A stretch of DNA of 64,000 bases from Alteromonas profundi (GCF_010500865.1 NZ_JAAAWN010000021.1:1-64000); one strand, 5' to 3'; counted from the first letter of the stretch, positions 1-8,905 are shown. Program-made: numbers and translations. The notes: generated from the sequence alone by a model not told the origin.

Positions 1-1
1 C

Positions 2-682
2 TTATTATCTTCAATTGGGTATATTTCACCAGCTCAATATGAAACAGACTACTATGATAATTTAAACGAGTCAGGTAAAGTGGCCTGACTTAAACAAACT
101 GGTCTCCGATGAACTCGGGGCGATTCAATACAAGACGTACAAACGGGGCAGCTTGCTCCTTTCGATAAAGGGTATGGTAATGAACTCTTTGAGAACCCAG
201 AAGCGCTAAGTTGGATTTTCAATTATACAGCTTTTACAGAATCCGTGATAAGCGCAACATTAACGTTTGGCGTGTTTGATATTGATACTGCATCGCCAGG
301 TAGCCAATTAGACGCCTTTGCGGTTAATGGTGAAAACTTAACTTCATTACTCGATGGCCTATTTGAAAGTAAGGCCAGTGGTGACAACGTTTACAACGCG
401 TTTACTATCAATTTAGACTCTTCATTCTTCGCGGCGTTACAAACCGGTTCAATCGGCGCTTCACTTGATGTTGGAGGCAGTGGTTTGCAAACAAACCTTT
501 TATTAGGGGGCGTTTCATCCACACTAAACAACGGTTTTCACCTTCTTTTCTCAACCCTTGAAATTACGACGCAGGATGCGGGAGGTTCAGGCCCAAGTAC
601 TTCTGTGCCAGAGCCAGGTATGTTTGCCCTCTTTACCATCGCACTATTGGGCATACTTAGAAAAACCCAGTTAGGCAAATAA
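2..682 (+). pseudogene. PEP-CTERM sorting-signal protein, frameshifted and 5'-partial
   Basis: The C-terminus has a PEP-CTERM signal: VPEP, then a hydrophobic helix, then an RK-containing basic tail. Such proteins are exported and processed by an exosortase; none is encoded in this window. The longest clean frame begins at a GTG at 245, but this leaves no signal peptide. The same frame reads convincingly as protein back to 113 with no start codon, and stops lie at 86-88 and 110-112. Upstream, 2-85 is open in this same frame and reaches the window edge. Between about 86 and 118 the protein-like reading (DLNKLVSDELG) is in another frame. One extra base near 86 and one missing base near 118 would restore a single frame. 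I therefore read it as one gene with two compensating frameshifts, entering from the left edge. Sequencing error cannot be excluded. Function unknown. Confidence 0.55.
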
Positions 683-704
683 CGTCACAGAAGGATACCT
701 TCCT

Positions 705-1109
705 ATGTTTAACAGAAGACACTTTATGCTAGCGGGCAGCTCGGCCATTGTCTCGCTATCAGCCATGCCGCACGCGCTGGCATCATCTATTGGTAACGCA
801 ATTGATTTTAACGATTTGCACCTTGAAGGAAAGGGTTCTTATAAAGCGAAGTATGCCGCTCGCCTGAAGCAGAACTTTTACGCTCGAAGTGAAAAGGGTA
901 GCGGATTTTTGAAACTAGAAAGCATAATTGATGGCCCTGATGAGAACAAACTAGAACAGTTTACTTTAGTTTTTTCTGGTCGTTCAGGACTTCCCGATAG
1001 CCTATATACGTTAACCCACTTGTCATCATTTGAGTCAAGTTATCTTCGGTTAGATAAAAGTCAGTTAACCTCTAATAAATACACAGCGTCGTTTAGTTTG
1101 TTGAGCTAA
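705..1109 (+). CDS. Tat-exported DUF6916-like protein
   Basis: This is a 134-residue protein. Its N-terminus (NRRHFMLAG, then a hydrophobic stretch ending in ALA) looks like a twin-arginine signal with cleavage near residue 26. The mature part has the pattern I associate with DUF6916: a beta-rich domain of about 100 residues containing FTLVFSG, a proline-containing LPDSLYTLTH strand and a C-terminal strand ending FSLLS. DUF6916 genes are often found beside phage-tail-collar (Mdp-type) genes, as here. The gene lies 22 bases after the PEP-CTERM frame and 118 bases before the collar gene, all on one strand. An AAGGA sits upstream of the ATG. The molecular function of this family is unknown to me; the family call is from pattern memory. 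Confidence 0.6.
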   Translation: MFNRRHFMLAGSSAIVSLSAMPHALASSIGNAIDFNDLHLEGKGSYKAKYAARLKQNFYARSEKGSGFLKLESIIDGPDENKLEQFTLVFSGRSGLPDSLYTLTHLSSFESSYLRLDKSQLTSNKYTASFSLLS

Positions 1110-1227
1110 GAAGAACGATAAACCATTTAACATTCGTCAATACCGACGACTAACAGATAGTTGCCCTAGTTTCCCAGTGCCGTTGTAGGGATTTGCACCA
1201 CTGAGGCAAAACTATTAAGGAGTTACT

Positions 1228-1776
1228 ATGTCTGAACCATTTTTAGGTGAAATTCGCGCATTTGGTTTTAATTTCACGCCCAGGGGCTGGGCGTCATGTA
1301 ATGGCCAGCTTTTAGCTATCGCCTCAAATACTGCCCTTTTTTCATTACTGGGAATCATGTATGGCGGTGATGGGCGAACGACGTTTGCATTGCCTGACTT
1401 ACGTGGACGCGCAGCTATGCACTATGGCAATGGTCCGGGGCTAAGCGACCGCCGTTTGGGAGAAAAAAGTGGCATTGAAACGATCACACTGGATGAAGCT
1501 AATTTACCCGCACACACCCATGAGGTTACAGCAGTTGCTAAATGTGTCGGCGGTGCAGGAAACTCAAACGATGCAATAAATAACGTGTGGGCCGACGATT
1601 TAGGCGCCGCGTCAGCCACGTATAGCACTAGCACGCCAACCAGTGATATGAATGCTAGCGCTGTTGAAGCCACCTGCGCCCCAACCGGAAGCGGTCTTTC
1701 AATAAGCAATATGCAGCCATATCTTGTCGTTAATTATTGCATAGCAACACAGGGGATATTTCCTTCCCGCAACTAG
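1228..1776 (+). CDS. Phage tail collar domain protein (microcystin-dependent protein type)
   Basis: This 182-residue protein has the full pattern of the bacterial tail-collar family. It opens with FLGEIRAFGFNFTPRGW and CNGQLL, continues with the collar motif (FSLLG, YGGDG, FALPDLRGRAA), then the GxKxGxE segment and LPAHTHEV. It ends in NMQPYLVVNYCIA. The family takes its name from cyanobacterial proteins responsive to microcystin and shares the short-tail-fibre collar fold. No other phage structural gene is near, so this is the chromosomal stand-alone form. Such genes often occur as two or three tandem copies; only one is present here. AAGGAG lies 7 bases upstream of the ATG. The real function of these proteins is unclear. 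Confidence 0.88.
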   Translation: MSEPFLGEIRAFGFNFTPRGWASCNGQLLAIASNTALFSLLGIMYGGDGRTTFALPDLRGRAAMHYGNGPGLSDRRLGEKSGIETITLDEANLPAHTHEVTAVAKCVGGAGNSNDAINNVWADDLGAASATYSTSTPTSDMNASAVEATCAPTGSGLSISNMQPYLVVNYCIATQGIFPSRN

Positions 1777-1860
1777 CTTATTGATCGCTGGGTAACGTGT
1801 TTTTTGCGTTACTCAGTTGTCTATTGGGTGTTCGATAGTATTATAAAAAATGGCAATTAT

Positions 1861-2397
1861 ATGGCCCTAGTTGAACCTACGTTAGTGAGTAAACCTGCCG
1901 CCTCTAAGATATTTCGCTCGTTATTTTTTCATTTATTGCGTGAGCGTTTTGCGTTTATTTCTGACACTCAGCTCCACCCAAAAGCCGACATTCAATTTAA
2001 CGCCCGACACCAAAGCTATCACTTCCAATGGCCAAACGCGCTCTGGAGTGTTATTTATTTACCCGAAAATCTAACGGTTAAGCGCGTAGACAATGGCTCT
2101 TCGGTAAGTGAATGCACGATTAACAACACACCTGTAGGCTATGTTGTGGTGAATTACGCAGAGAGTGAAACTCGCATAATAGACTTATATGTTAGGCAAG
2201 AATTTAGGGGCCAGGGCATCGCCTCGCAGGTTTTAACGCAGGTTATCCAGCAAAGTCACAAAAATAACCTTCCTTGCATATTAACCGTAGGTGTTGAAAA
2301 TTCAGCTATTACACTCTATGAAAAACTTCACTTTATTGAAGTCGCTCGCACACAAACTGACATCCTGATGAAGGTGGCAGCACCTGGCTCTCAATAA
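1861..2397 (+). CDS. GNAT family N-acetyltransferase
   Basis: The frame is open from a TTG at 1804, but I place the start at the ATG at 1861 (178 residues), because the upstream part looks non-conserved. The C-terminal half carries the GNAT fold: the beta4 strand IIDLYVRQEF, then the acetyl-CoA pyrophosphate-binding loop RGQGIAS (Q/RxxGxG/A), the following helix, and the NSAITLYEKLHFIEV segment typical of motif B. The N-terminal 80 residues are not recognisable. The gene follows the tail-collar gene by 84 bases on the same strand, and GNAT genes are frequent companions of Mdp-type collar genes. The acceptor substrate cannot be told. The start codon is uncertain. Confidence 0.78.
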   Translation: MALVEPTLVSKPAASKIFRSLFFHLLRERFAFISDTQLHPKADIQFNARHQSYHFQWPNALWSVIYLPENLTVKRVDNGSSVSECTINNTPVGYVVVNYAESETRIIDLYVRQEFRGQGIASQVLTQVIQQSHKNNLPCILTVGVENSAITLYEKLHFIEVARTQTDILMKVAAPGSQ

Positions 2398-2473
2398 GTA
2401 AAGAATATTTGATGACGCTATGGAAATACTCGGTTTGGAAGAACGGGAGGCTGATTAGCGGGCAATAAACACT

Positions 2474-3343
2474 CTACAGTTTTCGTTTCATATATTCAAT
2501 AACGCCTGTTTGTGGTGATGATTTGGGAGCAACTAACAACGACTGAACTTGCTCAGTTAGTAGCGGGCTATAAATACCGTTTAGCCCCCCGACCAGGCTC
2601 AGTGGTAAACGATAATTATCTGATAAGCTAGCCGCAATCGTGGATAAATAGCTGGCACCTTTTGTAATTAATGCCGTTGCTATAGAACAGTCTTTATCAA
2701 AGGCGTCTACGACCACCGGCGCTAAAACGCCATAATCCCCCCCTTTAAAACCCTTAACTTGTGCGGTAAGTTCGGCTGCTGTTTTTAGGTTAAAATGAGC
2801 ACACACTGAGAAAAATAATACACTCTTTTCCTTTACGCCATCAAAGGCCAACAACGTATATTTAATTGCCTCTAAGCCTAGCCATGCACCACTGGCATTA
2901 TCCCCTACAGCAATGCCATATCCTCCCCTGTCGAAAAATTCACCATTTTGGTATGCAGTACCTGCGGAACCAGTACCGCAAATGACAAGTGCGCCAGGGC
3001 TGCCATTATGAGCCCCTAAGCACGCACTATGTAGGTCGCTCATAACATGAACCGCTTTAAAAGGATTAGGTAAGGAATGAAACTGTTTTACTGCACTTGG
3101 AATGTTAGCACCGGCTAAGCCCGCTCCTAAATACACCTGATCGAGACTTATTGGACGCCCCGCGCGATACACGGCTTCTTCACTAGCACTAATAATCGAT
3201 CGTAAAGCTTGCTCAGCGTTCGTCATAATATTAGCTGAGCCCGATTCAGCTTGCCCAAGAATATTGCCGTGCATATCTTCTAACTGTGCCCGGCAACGGG
3301 TACCGCCTCCATCCACGCCAATAATATATGCTTCTTTAGTCAT
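2474..3343 (-). CDS. BadF/BadG/BcrA-type sugar kinase, probable glucosamine or N-acetylglucosamine kinase
   Basis: This 289-residue ASKHA-fold kinase would phosphorylate an amino sugar with ATP in the cytoplasm. Phosphate-1 motif is IIGVDGGGTRCRA near the N-terminus, followed by SGSANIM. Phosphate-2 is LVICGTGSAGTAY, and the GGYG...VGDNASGAWLG segment follows. The order and spacing fit the Vibrio GspK glucosamine-kinase group (about 294 residues). No chitin or amino-sugar transport gene is adjacent, so the substrate is inferred from family only. It converges with the GNAT gene across 76 bases. The C-terminus (VIEYMKRKL) is shorter than in some relatives but the core is intact. GAAG about 13 bases upstream of the ATG may serve as ribosome binding site. 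Confidence 0.8.
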   Translation of the reverse strand: MTKEAYIIGVDGGGTRCRAQLEDMHGNILGQAESGSANIMTNAEQALRSIISASEEAVYRAGRPISLDQVYLGAGLAGANIPSAVKQFHSLPNPFKAVHVMSDLHSACLGAHNGSPGALVICGTGSAGTAYQNGEFFDRGGYGIAVGDNASGAWLGLEAIKYTLLAFDGVKEKSVLFFSVCAHFNLKTAAELTAQVKGFKGGDYGVLAPVVVDAFDKDCSIATALITKGASYLSTIAASLSDNYRLPLSLVGGLNGIYSPLLTEQVQSLLVAPKSSPQTGVIEYMKRKL

Positions 3344-3503
3344 GTCGATTTTTTGCTTCTTAATCAGCCTATTAACCTCATATATTAGCGCATCACAGTG
3401 TTAATTCCCGCACTTTTTTTACTCATCGTACCCTGCTTATCTAAACACTCTCATAATAGAGGTATTACTGTTCATAACGTATGAGCCCCTCATTCAAATG
3501 CTT

Positions 3504-4529
3504 CTAGCTGCCGTTATTTAAAGCGAGTATTTCAACGATACGGTGGTAAAGAATGTCAGTTAAAATAACTAAGTCATTTCCTGTGGTACTGACAAATTGA
3601 ATAACCACAGTGGCATCTTCTTCGTGATACTTCGCAATACTTTGATAACCTAACACCCACCCCGAGTGATTATATTTGTATAAAGTTCGATAAACCTGTT
3701 GCTCATATTCGGTAAAAAAGGTGCCTTCGTTCAACGCTCTAAGAAAAATAGCCACCTCTTTAGCAGTGGATACATACCCTTGATCTAAATGGCGTACATC
3801 TTGTTCGTAGCCAAGATGATACCCGCTCATAAGTGCCTCTTTCTCAACCTGGTTCACAGAAAAGAATGTCTGGGTTAGGCCTAGTGGCGTAAGCAACGTT
3901 TGTTGAATATATTGCCCATGAGGCGCCCCGGTTATAGCTGCGATTATTTTTTGCAGTAACACATAATTACTATTGGAGTACGCATAATCGCTGTCTGGCG
4001 CAAAATCTGCGCGCTGATCCAGCACCAAATCCATAATATCTATATCTAATTCGCCCCAGTGAAAAAGCGCATGATCGGTAAAATTGGGGATGCCACTTCG
4101 ATGCTGTACTAACATTCGAACCGTAATATCTTGCGCATTTTCTATACGCTTTTCGGTAAAGGGCAGAAGGTCTGATAATTTACTCTCTAATGATAGCCTG
4201 CCCTCACCGATAAGCTTAGTTATTGCGGCAGCGTCATAAAGTTTTGCAATACTGGCAATTTTAAATAAGGCGTCATGACGAACAGGCGCTTGGGTGACAC
4301 GATTATCTACCCCGCTAACGTAGTACCTAGGCTCTGCCCCTTTTTTATCAACATAAATAATTACCCCATCTACACCTTGTTGAATAAATTCATCCAACTC
4401 TTGCTGCACTGTGTTTGGCAATGGTCTTAGGTAGTACAACCCATATTGCCATGGGGCAAACAGATAAATACTGGTAAACGTAACGACCACAGCCAATAGC
4501 CGAAGTACGTTGGTTTTACTTATTGTCAT
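3504..4529 (-). CDS. Class C beta-lactamase-fold serine hydrolase, membrane-anchored
   Basis: The protein has 341 residues. A hydrophobic segment at about 8-28 gives an export signal or anchor, so the catalytic domain is periplasmic. The penicillin-binding-protein/class C signature is present: SxxK as SIAK (after FKIA), YxN as YSN in the segment DYAYSNSNYVLLQKI, and a late HSG that matches the third (KTG/HxG) element. Members of this family act as beta-lactamases, D-amino peptidases or esterases, and sequence alone does not decide between them. The gene stands alone, 160 bases upstream of (and on the same strand as) the sugar kinase. GGTGG precedes the ATG. There is no sign of mobile DNA around it, so acquired antibiotic resistance is unlikely. 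Confidence 0.85.
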   Translation of the reverse strand: MTISKTNVLRLLAVVVTFTSIYLFAPWQYGLYYLRPLPNTVQQELDEFIQQGVDGVIIYVDKKGAEPRYYVSGVDNRVTQAPVRHDALFKIASIAKLYDAAAITKLIGEGRLSLESKLSDLLPFTEKRIENAQDITVRMLVQHRSGIPNFTDHALFHWGELDIDIMDLVLDQRADFAPDSDYAYSNSNYVLLQKIIAAITGAPHGQYIQQTLLTPLGLTQTFFSVNQVEKEALMSGYHLGYEQDVRHLDQGYVSTAKEVAIFLRALNEGTFFTEYEQQVYRTLYKYNHSGWVLGYQSIAKYHEEDATVVIQFVSTTGNDLVILTDILYHRIVEILALNNGS

Positions 4530-4748
4530 TTACGCCACCATTTTACAAAGGGCTAAAGGGAGTTATTTGCAATTAAGGCAAGTGATAAGTCGCATGGCCA
4601 ATATGAGTAGTAGCTTACTTAAATATGTAAGCAAAAAGAAATAGCGTTGTGCACTTTTTACTCCCCCTTTTGTTTCAAAGTATTTTTGAACACCTTGCTA
4701 ACTTGGCAAGAAACTTGTTTAAAGCCTTATGAAAGCTTAAGAATTGAC

Positions 4749-4976
4749 ATGCATATTACTATTAAACAACGAGAATTTGACGCTATGCGCTTACCGACTA
4801 ATCAACTTATCAATAAAATAGAAACCTTATCGAATGGTCTTACTCCAGAACAACTGTCAAAATTTCTTGATATCATCGATGCCATGACAGCGCTAGTAGA
4901 AGAAGCTGGCGACTTAAAAGAAGAAAAGAGTAATTCATCTTCTTTGAGTCCGGCCCCTATAGCAAGCGTACATTAA
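4749..4976 (+). CDS. Small hypothetical protein
   Basis: An open frame runs from a GTG at 4647, but the first part is cysteine-rich and does not look conserved. I choose the ATG at 4749, preceded by TAAGAA, giving 75 residues; an ATG at 4785 would give 63. The C-terminal part (LINKIETLSNGLTPEQLSKF, then LDIIDAMTALVEEA) would form amphipathic helices and ends in a Ser/Pro-rich tail. I do not recognise a family. It sits between the divergent beta-lactamase-fold gene and the EamA permease. Being open by chance is possible, but the helical pattern and acidic codon use favour a real gene. Confidence 0.42.
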   Translation: MHITIKQREFDAMRLPTNQLINKIETLSNGLTPEQLSKFLDIIDAMTALVEEAGDLKEEKSNSSSLSPAPIASVH

Positions 4977-5250
4977 CAGCCGCGGGTATGGGTTTGTTTT
5001 GAGTATCTAATGTTCCTCGCCAGCCTACGTTTAATCAAGTAAACACCTAGGGGCTAAAAGTATGGTCTTAATGAATGTACGTTTAGTATGAGTGAGGACA
5101 AAAGCCAGTCATAACCCGTGCAAACGATTGATGTGCCAGTAAACCGTCATTCACCTTTTCGCCTTGAAAGCGAAAAAAGGGTTGCTTGGTTGATAAAACC
5201 GGTTCAATGCAATACTTTACTGCAGCATTAAAATTTAAGTAGAGTGACGC

Positions 5251-6108
5251 GTGGTTTATTTAGTTGCCGTAACAGTATTATGGGCCTTTTCTTTTTCATT
5301 AATTGGCGAGTATTTAGCCGGTGAGGTAGATAGCTATTTCGCTGTATTAACCCGCGTTACCTTAGCCTCATTGATATTCTTGCCGTTTCTTAAAGTCTCC
5401 TTACTTTCGGCAAGACAAAAGCTAGCGTTAGGAGCGTTAGGGGCAATTCAGCTGGGAATGATGTACATCTTCTTTTACCACTCCTTTTTATATTTGTCGG
5501 TTCCAGAAGTGCTCCTTTTTACTATTTTTACTCCTCTTTATGTAGCCATGCTTAACGACGCTTTATTTAAGCGCTTTACTCCCTTTTATCTTCTTTGTGC
5601 ACTTATCGCTACTGCGGGGGCGGCTGTCATTCGCTTTCAGGGCGTAAGCGAATCCTATTGGACAGGTTTTTTCATCGTTCAAGGTGCCAATATTTGTTTT
5701 GCGCTAGGCCAGGTAGGCTATAGAAAGCTAGCATTCGGGTTTCCACCTGCGGTGTCAAACCATCATGTATTCGCTTGGTTTTACCTTGGTGCCCTTGCGG
5801 TAGCTTTACCGGCATTTTTTATTTTTGGTAACCCTCATCAACTTCCCGATGCGCATAATGAGTGGGGCGTTCTGTTGTGGCTTGGCGTGGTGGCATCCGG
5901 GCTTGGTTACTATTTCTGGAACTTAGGTGCGCTTAAAGTAACGGCTGGCACTTTGGCGATTATGAACAATGTACTTATTCCTGCCGGACTTGTGGTAAAC
6001 CTTATTCTTTGGCAAAAAGATACCGACTACAGCCGACTTTGTATCGGCGGAATTATCATTGCTTTTGCTCTTTGGCTTTCACAAAAATATTCAAAAAAGA
6101 ACGATTAA
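5251..6108 (+). CDS. EamA/DMT family permease
   Basis: A 285-residue inner-membrane protein with about ten hydrophobic segments in two repeats, as in the drug/metabolite transporter superfamily. The first repeat begins VAVTVLWAFSFSLIGEYLAG and has the typical short loops; the second repeat begins with WTGFFIVQGANICFALGQVG, and the last helices include a LGYYFWNLGALKV segment characteristic of EamA domains. The start is a GTG with only a weak GAGTG upstream; no ATG is available in frame near it. The substrate is unknown; relatives export amino acids or other metabolites. The stop lies 1 base from the stop of the convergent DUF6314 gene. Confidence 0.87.
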   Translation: MVYLVAVTVLWAFSFSLIGEYLAGEVDSYFAVLTRVTLASLIFLPFLKVSLLSARQKLALGALGAIQLGMMYIFFYHSFLYLSVPEVLLFTIFTPLYVAMLNDALFKRFTPFYLLCALIATAGAAVIRFQGVSESYWTGFFIVQGANICFALGQVGYRKLAFGFPPAVSNHHVFAWFYLGALAVALPAFFIFGNPHQLPDAHNEWGVLLWLGVVASGLGYYFWNLGALKVTAGTLAIMNNVLIPAGLVVNLILWQKDTDYSRLCIGGIIIAFALWLSQKYSKKND

Positions 6109-6109
6109 C

Positions 6110-6610
6110 CTAGCTATCACGGTTGCCTATACGGGTATAATAGCTAAGCATTTCGTAGTCTTTTCGTGGGCCTTTTACTTGCCATTTTGAGGACCATGCA
6201 GGCCATTTAGAAAAGTGGTAGTTAACCCTATAAAGATCGTCACCGCACACATGTTTAGCACAGGGTTCATCAGCGCTAAAGCTGTGAAAATAACGGCCAT
6301 CATCAAACAGCATATCAAACTTACTGGGGCTACTTTGTTGCCAAATATACTGACGTTGAGCAGGCATTACATGACCGTTCGGCGCGGTCACATATCCATC
6401 TTCCTGGTATAACATTGCCATATTATGACGTACAAACTTAGCTTCACCTTTAAATGAAAAAGTATCGCCATTGCTTTGCAATATGGTTCTAGAGAGTTCC
6501 CACCTTCCCTCAAAATCACTCAAAAGTGTTGGCAGGCTACCCGGAGAGGGTGCTTCCGTACTCCCGGTAGTTGCTGTGTTTGCCACGCTATTCACGTCGT
6601 TATTTTTCAC
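6110..6610 (-). CDS. DUF6314 family protein
   Basis: This 166-residue protein matches the DUF6314 pattern: FEGRWELSR near residue 34, a central GEAKF strand, YQEDGYV, then RQYIWQQ, FDDGRYFHSF, a cysteine-containing HVCGDDLYRVNYHF segment, WQVKGPRKDYEMLSYY at the end. These are small lipocalin-like, probably cytoplasmic proteins of unknown function. The start is a GTG; the first 25 residues are Ser/Thr/Pro-rich and look non-conserved, so a later start is possible. It lies 66 bases upstream of the TonB receptor stop, on the same strand, and converges tightly with the permease. Confidence 0.72.
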   Translation of the reverse strand: MKNNDVNSVANTATTGSTEAPSPGSLPTLLSDFEGRWELSRTILQSNGDTFSFKGEAKFVRHNMAMLYQEDGYVTAPNGHVMPAQRQYIWQQSSPSKFDMLFDDGRYFHSFSADEPCAKHVCGDDLYRVNYHFSKWPAWSSKWQVKGPRKDYEMLSYYTRIGNRDS

Positions 6611-6676
6611 CTATCTTGTAGATACATTTACCGCTAGGCTGTAAGGTTAAATAAACCAGCAGCTTACAATCGTTAA

Positions 6677-8527
6677 TTACCAGGCGTAGTTAGCGCTTAG
6701 CGATATTTGTTCTCCGCGCCCCGGCGTTCCCGGAATTTCTTCAAAAGATTCGTCCCACAAATTATCGACAGCAAACACGATACTTAGGCCTTCGACGTCG
6801 GGCGACGTATAAGTAACATTCAAATGGGTGAAAAAGGCGTTGTCGTCGCCGTTTCTTAGCAGGTTATCTTCTTGTTTACGCCATTCATTATCAACTTTAA
6901 GCGCTAATTCGTCGATGATAAACCATACCGCACCAAGGGTAATACGATGAGGCGGGTAATTTAACGCGTAAAAACTAGCATCTATACTCGGCTCGTTAAA
7001 TTCTTCATCTTTATCTAGGTAAGCATAGCTGGCAATTAAATCTGCATTCTCTAGTCGTTTGATGGCAATTAACTCCACCCCCAGCGTTTCAATATCCACG
7101 GGATTGGCACTGCGCGCCGATGTTGAATCTAAGCTATAAGTCCAATCTGTTAACTCGTTGTCCCACCGGTAAAACACTGCGGAGTCTAGACGCCAAGTCG
7201 CTTTATCTAACGATACCCCTACTTCTAGGTTGTTGCTGGTTTCACGAAGTAATGCATTATTGCTTCGAAAAAGGCCGCTGCTGGTGCTCCCCCCGATAGC
7301 GGTATAGCCTGCTACCTGAGTAGCTTTAGCATAAGAAGCGGTAAGTATGCGGGTGGAATTGTCAGCGCTGTGTTTGGTCCATTGAACGTCACTAATAATT
7401 GAAAACTGTGAGTCGTCTCTATTGGTATCATCAAAGGCTCCGCCTAAACGAAAACGCAGTTGCTCCCGTTCACCTAATTCCGCTATATATTCAGGTACCA
7501 CACTAATTTTATAGTAGTCTCTTGAGGTAAAACTATTTTCCAACGTGGTTGATTCAATGGTGTCGCTCATCAATTGAGCGGAATAATTTATCGCCATACG
7601 CGAAGGTAAGCTGTGCTGCCCCGAAACCGCCAACGAGGACACTTCAGTTTCATGAAAAGCCTGAAACGCTTCGGGGTTTTCTCTTGAATATACATAGTGA
7701 TCGCTATGCTTTCTATAGTAAGCGGAGAATTCTACAGTGCTATTTTCAGCATAGTTTTGCTGGTGATTGAGCATAACTAGGCGGGCGTCTAAAGCTTCGG
7801 TTTCATTTACATTGAACGGAGTATACATATTCGGCCAGCCAAAAAATTTCTCTTGATAGCCGAAGAATAAGTCAGTTTGCGAGACATCACTGGTAACTTG
7901 CACTCTAGCTGATACACGCTCAAAATCGTGATCGCCGTTATCTATCGTGCCATCGCTTCGCGAAGAAGAATACTCCCCTTCTACACCAAGGCTTAGAGGC
8001 GAAGTATGCACATTAGGCCATTTAACCCCGGCATGAATGCGCTGCATATTGAAATGGTTATTGCCGATACCCAATGTCACATTCCCCCCGGTTTGAATAG
8101 GTCGCCATTGGTAGGAAATGCTACCTACTAAGCTATTCATCCCATAAAGTGCATTGTCTACCCCCGTTAATATGGCGGGCGCGGTTAGCATATCGGGGGA
8201 AATCGGTATTTCAGCGAAGTAATGCCCCGTTTGTGGATCATATAACGTAGCACTTCCCACTCTAAAACCGGTATTTTCGAATATGCCCCCACGAATGGTT
8301 ACATCACCTTGCGCTTCTGCCATGTTTCTTGATTGCAAATCGACCCGGGGATCGTATTCAAGGTTGGATATCGGCGAATTAAAGGTACCTACCGGCTTAT
8401 CGTTTGCGGTTGCGCGACTTTCAATGGTGATTTTTTCCATATCTTTTTCGTCCGCTCCCTCACTATAAGCCCCCCCTGAAAAAACAAGGAATGAAGAAAC
8501 CACCAGGGTGAATACAGTGCGAACCAT
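6677..8527 (-). CDS. TonB-dependent outer-membrane receptor
   Basis: A 616-residue protein with a signal peptide (hydrophobic VFTLVVSSFLVFSGGAYS), a probable TonB box around KITIES, and a short plug domain containing DVTIRGG and the GMNSLVGSISYQWRPI segment. Alternating beta-strand sequence follows to a C-terminal Trp (ANYAW), as expected of a 22-strand barrel. It is small for the class, in the range of vitamin B12 and siderophore receptors rather than of polysaccharide receptors (about 900-1000). The ligand is not evident. AAGGAT precedes the ATG. Its 5' leader (378 bases to the next gene) contains inverted repeats described separately and may regulate it. Confidence 0.88.
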   Translation of the reverse strand: MVRTVFTLVVSSFLVFSGGAYSEGADEKDMEKITIESRATANDKPVGTFNSPISNLEYDPRVDLQSRNMAEAQGDVTIRGGIFENTGFRVGSATLYDPQTGHYFAEIPISPDMLTAPAILTGVDNALYGMNSLVGSISYQWRPIQTGGNVTLGIGNNHFNMQRIHAGVKWPNVHTSPLSLGVEGEYSSSRSDGTIDNGDHDFERVSARVQVTSDVSQTDLFFGYQEKFFGWPNMYTPFNVNETEALDARLVMLNHQQNYAENSTVEFSAYYRKHSDHYVYSRENPEAFQAFHETEVSSLAVSGQHSLPSRMAINYSAQLMSDTIESTTLENSFTSRDYYKISVVPEYIAELGEREQLRFRLGGAFDDTNRDDSQFSIISDVQWTKHSADNSTRILTASYAKATQVAGYTAIGGSTSSGLFRSNNALLRETSNNLEVGVSLDKATWRLDSAVFYRWDNELTDWTYSLDSTSARSANPVDIETLGVELIAIKRLENADLIASYAYLDKDEEFNEPSIDASFYALNYPPHRITLGAVWFIIDELALKVDNEWRKQEDNLLRNGDDNAFFTHLNVTYTSPDVEGLSIVFAVDNLWDESFEEIPGTPGRGEQISLSANYAW

Positions 8528-8905
8528 TTTTTATCCTTTATGACGATTATCAAGCGGTGTTATTCTATTTATATTGTTTGCGCTATCTTAACCTCAACTT
8601 TCGATCACAGAGCCGAGCGATAAGAGTGAAGTAAACCTGTGCACAGTGAATTGCGGCAGGGATTGTATATGATTGCGCATCAAGTGAATACACTGGCGAG
8701 GTTTCACCTTACCTGGGCTTGATGATGGGTTCGCTAACAAAATGCCTTATACTGTAACTTGCCCGTTTTTTTAAAGGCATGGGAATTTCCCCGAAACGGT
8801 GACTCCCTCTTTTAACAAGCACCCACAATTATTGTCTCAAATAGATCTAATTATTGAGGTGCGGCTTACTAGTCACTATAGAACGACATAAAAAGAGTCC
8901 ATATT
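8528..8905. other. Divergent intergenic region with inverted repeats
   Basis: This region separates the minus-strand TonB receptor from the plus-strand DUF1439 gene, so it must hold both promoters. No protein-coding frame is convincing. A 7-base inverted repeat (CATCAAG at 8678-8684, CTTGATG at 8718-8724) encloses a smaller one (AGGT at 8699-8702, ACCT at 8711-8714). A G/C-rich stretch at about 8780-8815 contains GGGAA and TTCCC arms. Read on the minus strand this would be the receptor leader. I compared it with the cobalamin riboswitch consensus and could not find the conserved core, so I call no known RNA. Confidence 0.5.

Noticed and set aside
1422..1709. Open minus-strand frame of 95 codons inside the tail-collar gene
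   Set aside because: It is antisense to a clearly conserved protein and resembles no family.
1228..1776. Tail-collar gene as evidence of a prophage
   Set aside because: No capsid, terminase, integrase, portal or lysis genes are present; stand-alone collar proteins are common on chromosomes.
3504..4529. Beta-lactamase-fold gene as an acquired resistance gene
   Set aside because: No mobile element or atypical composition surrounds it, and most proteins of this family in marine bacteria are not resistance enzymes.
8660..8830. Possible cobalamin riboswitch before the TonB receptor
   Set aside because: Some fragments (GCC-AGG...ACCT-GCC on the minus strand) recall the 3' part, but the conserved core in correct order is absent.
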